This document shows positions 60,337-64,000 of a stretch of DNA of 64,000 bases, in pieces. Below the pieces are notes generated by a model. The model worked only from the letters and a program-made list of their open reading frames with translations. It searched no databases and was not told the DNA's origin. The position numbers and the translations under genes are program-made. The stretch's first letter is position 1. Each line of letters begins with the position of its first letter. The stretch comes from an uncultured Flavobacteriales bacterium (GTDB lineage Bacteria > Bacteroidota > Bacteroidia > Flavobacteriales_D > Parvicellaceae): positions 62,001-126,000 of the forward strand of contig CAJWDP010000002.1 of the NCBI GenBank assembly GCA_913030835.1, read 5' to 3'.

Positions 60337-61167
60337 GTGAAGCAAATCGTCTGCCTAATCGTTATTTCGCATTTCCTTTTCGGCTGTTCAAGTGAATCTG
60401 GTCAGGTGATTAGCCCCGACAAACCTCTCGTTTTTGACGAGCCTGAACAAACGAGCTCTAATGACAGCAACAATGAACAACTTAATGTGGTTGACACGTT
60501 AACTTCATCACAGGACTGGGATAGGATCTATCAGTACAATGTCAAGGAAAGGCTGCTGGAATATGGCAAAAACAATCCCGAAACTCGAATTGAAATTTCG
60601 ACAATTTATGGTTCGATTAAAGTAAAGCTGTACAATAGCACTCCCTTGCATAGAGCAAGTACGGTATTGCTTATCAAAAAGGGGCTTTTTAGCGGCTCTC
60701 GATTTTACAGAGTAAGAAAAGACTTTATAATTCAAGGTGGATTTACAGATGGTCCGGGAGCATTTGAAAAGCTGATTGAAATCGGGAGGTATAAAGTGCC
60801 TGCTGAGTTGAATCCAGAAAAATACCCGCATGTAAAAGGTGCATTTGCACTTGCCGGTTCTGATTTTAGGCCGGGTGTTCCACGGGATAAGAACTCCAAT
60901 CCTTTTACATTTTACATTGTAAAAGGCTCCGTTCAAAATGATGCATCCCTAAACAGTATTGAGCAAACTTATGGTATACAGCTAACCGATGAAAATAGAA
61001 GAAAATACAAAAAGTATGGTGGAGCTCCTCACCTAGACGATCAGTATACCGTTTGTGGGGAAGTTTACTCAGGCATGCATGTTGTTGAAAAAATTAACAA
61101 GGTGACAACAAACAGTTCAGACAATCCTCAGGAAAGCATTTATCTTTCCATATCTTTAATCGACTGA
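60337..61167 (+). CDS. Cyclophilin-type peptidyl-prolyl isomerase lipoprotein
   Basis: This 276-aa protein has a lipoprotein signal with lipobox LFGC (Cys17). A cyclophilin-like domain (about 85-275) follows, with IYGSIKVKLYNSTPLHRAST, FYRVRKDFIIQGGFTDGPG (Arg of the active site in RVRKD/FYRV) and FTFYIVKGS, ending near YTVCGEVYSGMHVVEKIN. It has an insertion relative to PpiB. It should fold proteins in the periplasm or at the outer membrane. The start is GTG at 60337; no in-frame ATG precedes the signal. It lies 5 bases before the HU-SPOR gene. Confidence 0.88.
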   Translation: MKQIVCLIVISHFLFGCSSESGQVISPDKPLVFDEPEQTSSNDSNNEQLNVVDTLTSSQDWDRIYQYNVKERLLEYGKNNPETRIEISTIYGSIKVKLYNSTPLHRASTVLLIKKGLFSGSRFYRVRKDFIIQGGFTDGPGAFEKLIEIGRYKVPAELNPEKYPHVKGAFALAGSDFRPGVPRDKNSNPFTFYIVKGSVQNDASLNSIEQTYGIQLTDENRRKYKKYGGAPHLDDQYTVCGEVYSGMHVVEKINKVTTNSSDNPQESIYLSISLID

Positions 61168-61172
61168 AGCAC

Positions 61173-62417
61173 ATGAAGATCGATGACCTCATAATTGAAT
61201 TGATTCAAGAGAATAAAAATGTAATTATTCCAGGGCTTGGTTCGTTCATTAAAAGTGAAGGAAAAGGGTCTTACACGATCCTATTCAATGAATACCTGAA
61301 ATACAACGACGGATTGCTCCAAAACAAGATTCAGCAACTTTCTTCCTGTTCAAAAGAAGACGCAATGCTGAGGATTACTGAGTTTTCGGGTTTGGTGCTG
61401 AATCAATTACAAAATGGGAAATCCTATAAAATTGAAGGGCTTGGAGAATTTTTCTTAAAAGCTGAAAAAATAGCATTTGAATATTCGGCTCATCAGGAAA
61501 TTGATAATTTAATTAGGGTAGAAGAACCAGTCGCTACAGAAGATACAGTTGAAATCGAAGAAGAGGAAATTGAGCCTACTATTTTGGATGACATCAAAGA
61601 AGCTCAGAAACAAGGAATCGACCCAATTGTAACGGAAGGTAGCTTGCAACAGGAAGAAGTATCGGAGGAAAACTTTTCGCATGAAGAAGCGATGAATCCT
61701 TCCGAAGATGTTCAGGAAGCTGAAAATACCACTAATGAACAAAACACAATACAAGCAGATCATAGGGATGAAAGTTCTTCCGAGAATTCGAAGAATAGTG
61801 TTCCAAAAAAGAAAGGAAAGTGGATGCTCTGGGTTGGAATGGTATGCATTGTTTGCGGTATATCTCTACTTGTATGGATTCAGCGGGATTCGCTAGCGGA
61901 AATGTTCAAATCTGATGATGCCGATCTCGCAATCAACAATCCGAATGAACCTGTAGATATTGAGTCGTATGAAACGCAAGCTGATTCCGCGAAAAATGAA
62001 GTTTCAGTTCTTTCGAATGAACAGGTATCAGACACCACCAAAGACATGGTGAAGAACGAAGTCGATTCTATACCCGTTGAAAATGAGCCGATTGATTCAT
62101 CCTCAATCGAATTGCCTATCGAAACAGATGAAGTGTTAGCTTCTACAAACACTGAAACATCGGCAGAATCTTCATACAATCAGACAACAAAACGCTATCA
62201 CATCGTTGGAGGGTCGTTTTCAAGTGAGCAAAATGCAGATCAATTTGTTCGAACACTTAAAGAAAGTGGTTATTCAAATGCCTTGGTTATTGGCCAAAGA
62301 AACGGGTTATATACTGTTAGCTTTGGAGGGTACGAGGAAAAAGAAAAAGCAAAAGCCCAAGCTGACCGAATTCTTGAAGAAGGAAAGTTTCAAGGGGCAT
62401 GGATCCTTTATTATTGA
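61173..62417 (+). CDS. HU-CCDC81 domain plus SPOR domain membrane protein
   Basis: This 414-aa protein has an N-terminal HU-like/CCDC81-type region (about 1-110, VIIPGLGSFIKSEGKGSY and GKSYKIEGLGEFFLK). A Glu-rich linker follows (about 120-210). One transmembrane helix is at about 216-236 (MLWVGMVCIVCGISLLVWI). A second acidic linker and a C-terminal SPOR domain (about 340-414, YHIVGGSFSSEQNADQF, YTVSFGGYEEKEKA) complete it. SPOR domains bind denuded septal glycan, so the periplasmic end should locate to division sites while the HU-like end faces the cytosol. It follows the cyclophilin gene by 5 bases. Confidence 0.9.
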   Translation: MKIDDLIIELIQENKNVIIPGLGSFIKSEGKGSYTILFNEYLKYNDGLLQNKIQQLSSCSKEDAMLRITEFSGLVLNQLQNGKSYKIEGLGEFFLKAEKIAFEYSAHQEIDNLIRVEEPVATEDTVEIEEEEIEPTILDDIKEAQKQGIDPIVTEGSLQQEEVSEENFSHEEAMNPSEDVQEAENTTNEQNTIQADHRDESSSENSKNSVPKKKGKWMLWVGMVCIVCGISLLVWIQRDSLAEMFKSDDADLAINNPNEPVDIESYETQADSAKNEVSVLSNEQVSDTTKDMVKNEVDSIPVENEPIDSSSIELPIETDEVLASTNTETSAESSYNQTTKRYHIVGGSFSSEQNADQFVRTLKESGYSNALVIGQRNGLYTVSFGGYEEKEKAKAQADRILEEGKFQGAWILYY

Positions 62418-62665
62418 GACATCGTCGATTCCGATATCCCACCTCAATAATTATCCCCCAACCTACTTCACCATTTAATATAGTGTTGCCTATTGCAAGA
62501 ATTATTTATTGGCATGAATTTGGATAAAAAAGAAAATGTAATTTTACAAGGATCGACAGATCTAAAGGAATGCTTGGAAGTATATTTATTCCGCTCAAAG
62601 CATTCCATGCATTGATAAACAAAGTGAGCAATCAAATTAAGTCCAATAATCAAACTTTATATATT

Positions 62666-63955
62666 ATGAGATACGCAATAGTATTTATACTCTTTTCGCT
62701 ACAGCTTTTTGCTAACCCGACTCAACTGTTGTCTAACAACAACGATGTTGACCACTCCATTATACAGGAGATATCATTTACGGTAAATGTTCAGGGAGAC
62801 AAAGCCATAGAAGGAGCTTCTGTAAGTGTCTACAATGGAAGCACTATCCTTGCATTCGGCAAATCCGACGCAAAGGGAAATGCCGAAATTAAATTGAAAA
62901 ATTTCGAAGGAACTGCCGTTACAATTAAGGTAAGGGCTGTGGGCTACAAGTATCTTGTCCAAGAAAATGTAAACATTGCTCAAGGTCAGACCATTCGCAT
63001 TGAGCTTACTTCGTTGAATATCGGTTTTAAGACAACCGAACAGGCGAAAGAAGAAATTGAACAGAGAAGATCAACATTTGAGAAAGAGAAAGAAAAGGCA
63101 GAAAAAAAGTCAGATCAGATCAAACAAGAAACTTCCGATATAAATAAGGAAACTGAAAAATTACAGCAAGATGCGGAGAAGGTTGAATCAAATGTCAAAG
63201 AACTGAACGATCGAACCAGCGAAGAATTGAAAAAGGCAGAGGAGCTCAAAAAAGAAGCGTCAGCTCATGTGAAAGATGCAGAAGACAAAGCCGATTCTGG
63301 CCAAAAAGAACGGGAGCAACTGGCGAAAGAAAGACAAGCTCAGGAGAAAACAAGACAAGAAGCCTTAGATGCCGCAATGAAAGCGCAACAGGCGGAAGAA
63401 GCAAAGAAGCTGGCAAAAAAGGCGGAAAAATCCGAACAAAAGCTCGAGAAAAAAGAAGATAAGCTGGAGAGCAAAGCGGAAAAGGAAGCCAAAGAAATGA
63501 AAAAAGAGGCGGAAAAAGAGATCAAACAAGAAGAGAAGGAAATCAAGGAAGAAGAGAAGAAAGTCAAGGAAGAGCAAAAGAAAGCGGAAGAACAAAAGAA
63601 AGAAGAGGAAGCCAGGCTTAAAGAAATAGAAAAGGAAAAGAAGGAGGCTGAGAAAGAGGAAAAAGAAGCAGAGGCATTGGTGAAAGAAGCTGAAAAGCTG
63701 GAAGATAAAACAGAGAGCTATGAAGATAAAATGGCCAGCATCGACAGCGACCAAAAGAAAATAGATGAGAAAAGAGCCAAATTAGCTGATGAGCAAAAAG
63801 AGCTGGATAAACGGGTCAAGAAGGGAAAGAAATTAGACAAAGTCCAAGAGGATCAGCAAAAGATTGATGAGAAAAATGCTAAGCTTGATGAAGACCAGGA
63901 GAAACTGGACGATAAGCGGGCAAAGCTTAAAAAGAAGTATAAGAAATACCTATAA
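62666..63955 (+). CDS. Exported Lys/Glu-rich coiled-coil protein with a CarboxypepD-regulatory-like domain
   Basis: This 429-aa protein starts at ATG 62666 with a signal peptide (RYAIVFILFSLQLFANP). A beta-sandwich like the carboxypeptidase regulatory domain follows (about 30-110, FTVNVQGDKAIEGASVSVYNG to GQTIRIELTSL). A roughly 310-residue low-complexity coiled coil of Lys, Glu, Gln and Ala completes the protein (EKEAKEMKKEAEKEIKQEEK). It ends near the right edge with a short basic tail (KLKKKYKKYL). A longer frame from 62570 would bury the signal. The charged coil suggests a long fibrous element at the surface; the function is unknown. Confidence 0.75.
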   Translation: MRYAIVFILFSLQLFANPTQLLSNNNDVDHSIIQEISFTVNVQGDKAIEGASVSVYNGSTILAFGKSDAKGNAEIKLKNFEGTAVTIKVRAVGYKYLVQENVNIAQGQTIRIELTSLNIGFKTTEQAKEEIEQRRSTFEKEKEKAEKKSDQIKQETSDINKETEKLQQDAEKVESNVKELNDRTSEELKKAEELKKEASAHVKDAEDKADSGQKEREQLAKERQAQEKTRQEALDAAMKAQQAEEAKKLAKKAEKSEQKLEKKEDKLESKAEKEAKEMKKEAEKEIKQEEKEIKEEEKKVKEEQKKAEEQKKEEEARLKEIEKEKKEAEKEEKEAEALVKEAEKLEDKTESYEDKMASIDSDQKKIDEKRAKLADEQKELDKRVKKGKKLDKVQEDQQKIDEKNAKLDEDQEKLDDKRAKLKKKYKKYL

Positions 63956-63960
63956 AAATA

Positions 63961-63986
63961 AAAGCCACGTATGTGGCTTTTTTATT
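63961..63986 (+). terminator. Intrinsic terminator after the coiled-coil protein gene
   Basis: AAAGCCAC and GTGGCTTT form an 8-bp stem with a GTAT loop, followed by a T tract. It lies 5 bases after the stop of the coiled-coil protein gene near the right edge. Confidence 0.85.
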
Positions 63987-64000
63987 TTAGACTCATTTCG

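Noticed and set aside
62514-62615. 33-codon plus-strand frame (MNLDKKENV...) before the coiled-coil protein gene
   Set aside because: No hydrophobic or conserved pattern, and it includes a possible GGAATGCTT/AAGCATTCC stem; insufficient support for a gene.
1-64000. Prophage, integrative element, restriction-modification, CBASS, retron or other defence system
   Set aside because: No integrase, transposase, methyltransferase, nuclease-effector pair, reverse transcriptase or tRNA-linked repeat was found on either strand; gene content is core-like.

Overview
The window is chromosomal DNA of a member of the Bacteroidota, most likely of the Flavobacteriales type. Support comes from type IX secretion (T9SS) cargo with gliding-motility-type C-terminal domains, a PorP/SprF protein, the short Bacteroidota form of the primary sigma factor, a long GAPDH with an N-terminal extension, an HU-CCDC81/SPOR protein, Mpl, TIGR02757, DUF1987/SiaC, and several Bacteroidota promoters of the form TTTG-N19/20-TAnnTTTG. 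Genes are dense and no intergenic gap exceeds 300 bp. The largest are 9228-9515, 62418-62665, 3454-3679, 48743-48967 and 60130-60336. I saw no tRNA, rRNA, CRISPR array, insertion sequence or prophage. Nothing looks like a classical mobile island, so the window reads as core genome with lineage-specific surface and envelope genes.

Layout. 1-2.7 kb: the end of a surface-type protein, a polyprenyl-phosphate sugar transferase and 3-hydroxybutyryl-CoA dehydrogenase. 2.7-7 kb: a TonB-like protein and a large secreted VPS10/BNR propeller. 7-14.4 kb: a T9SS locus with a PKD-repeat type B cargo on the minus strand, a nine-repeat Ig-like type B cargo on the plus strand, and a PorP/SprF gene whose GTG start overlaps the stop of the second cargo. 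14.5-16.9 kb: an MBOAT O-acyltransferase and SGNH-like pair. 16.9-20.5 kb: a minus-strand membrane operon (DUF1361, DgkA-like kinase, DUF4173 protein, HTH_34 regulator, membrane protein) with two near-identical palindromes that look like the regulator's operators. 20.5-28.4 kb: cyclophilin, small membrane protein, YaaA, transglutaminase-like protein, MsrB, SucC and a four-gene operon (hydrolase, LolD-like ATPase, TraB/GumN, TIGR02757). 28.4-34 kb: ribosomal protein S1 with an unusual acidic repeat, Mpl, and an MBL hydrolase followed directly by MiaA. 34-38.8 kb: a lipoprotein and an overlapping cell-wall operon (membrane coiled-coil protein, DapF, unknown, GNAT, MltG). 38.8-43.6 kb: HtrA protease, primary sigma factor, GAPDH and an unknown protein. 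43.6-48.7 kb: a beta-barrel protein, a periplasmic helical protein, an active/inactive M16 peptidase pair and a zinc-ribbon protein. 48.9-58.7 kb: a short neutral-ceramidase homologue, orphan SiaC, lipoprotein, nitroreductase, beta-barrel protein, CPBP protease, MscS channel, HExxH protein, M28 peptidase and thioredoxin-like protein. 58.7-64 kb: DUF4442 hotdog protein, coiled-coil lipoprotein, cyclophilin lipoprotein, HU-SPOR protein and a Lys/Glu-rich coiled-coil protein.

The dominant theme is the cell envelope: T9SS surface proteins, peptidoglycan synthesis, recycling and remodelling (DapF, Mpl, MltG, SPOR), polysaccharide priming and O-acylation, and envelope proteolysis (HtrA, M16, M28, CPBP). 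Housekeeping genes (rpsA, rpoD, gap, sucC, miaA, msrB) are interspersed. No textbook defence or mobile system is present. The best candidates for undescribed biology are the HTH_34/palindrome membrane regulon, the two unknown genes in the dapF-mltG operon, the S1 acidic repeat with its leader hairpin, and the T9SS repeat-protein locus.
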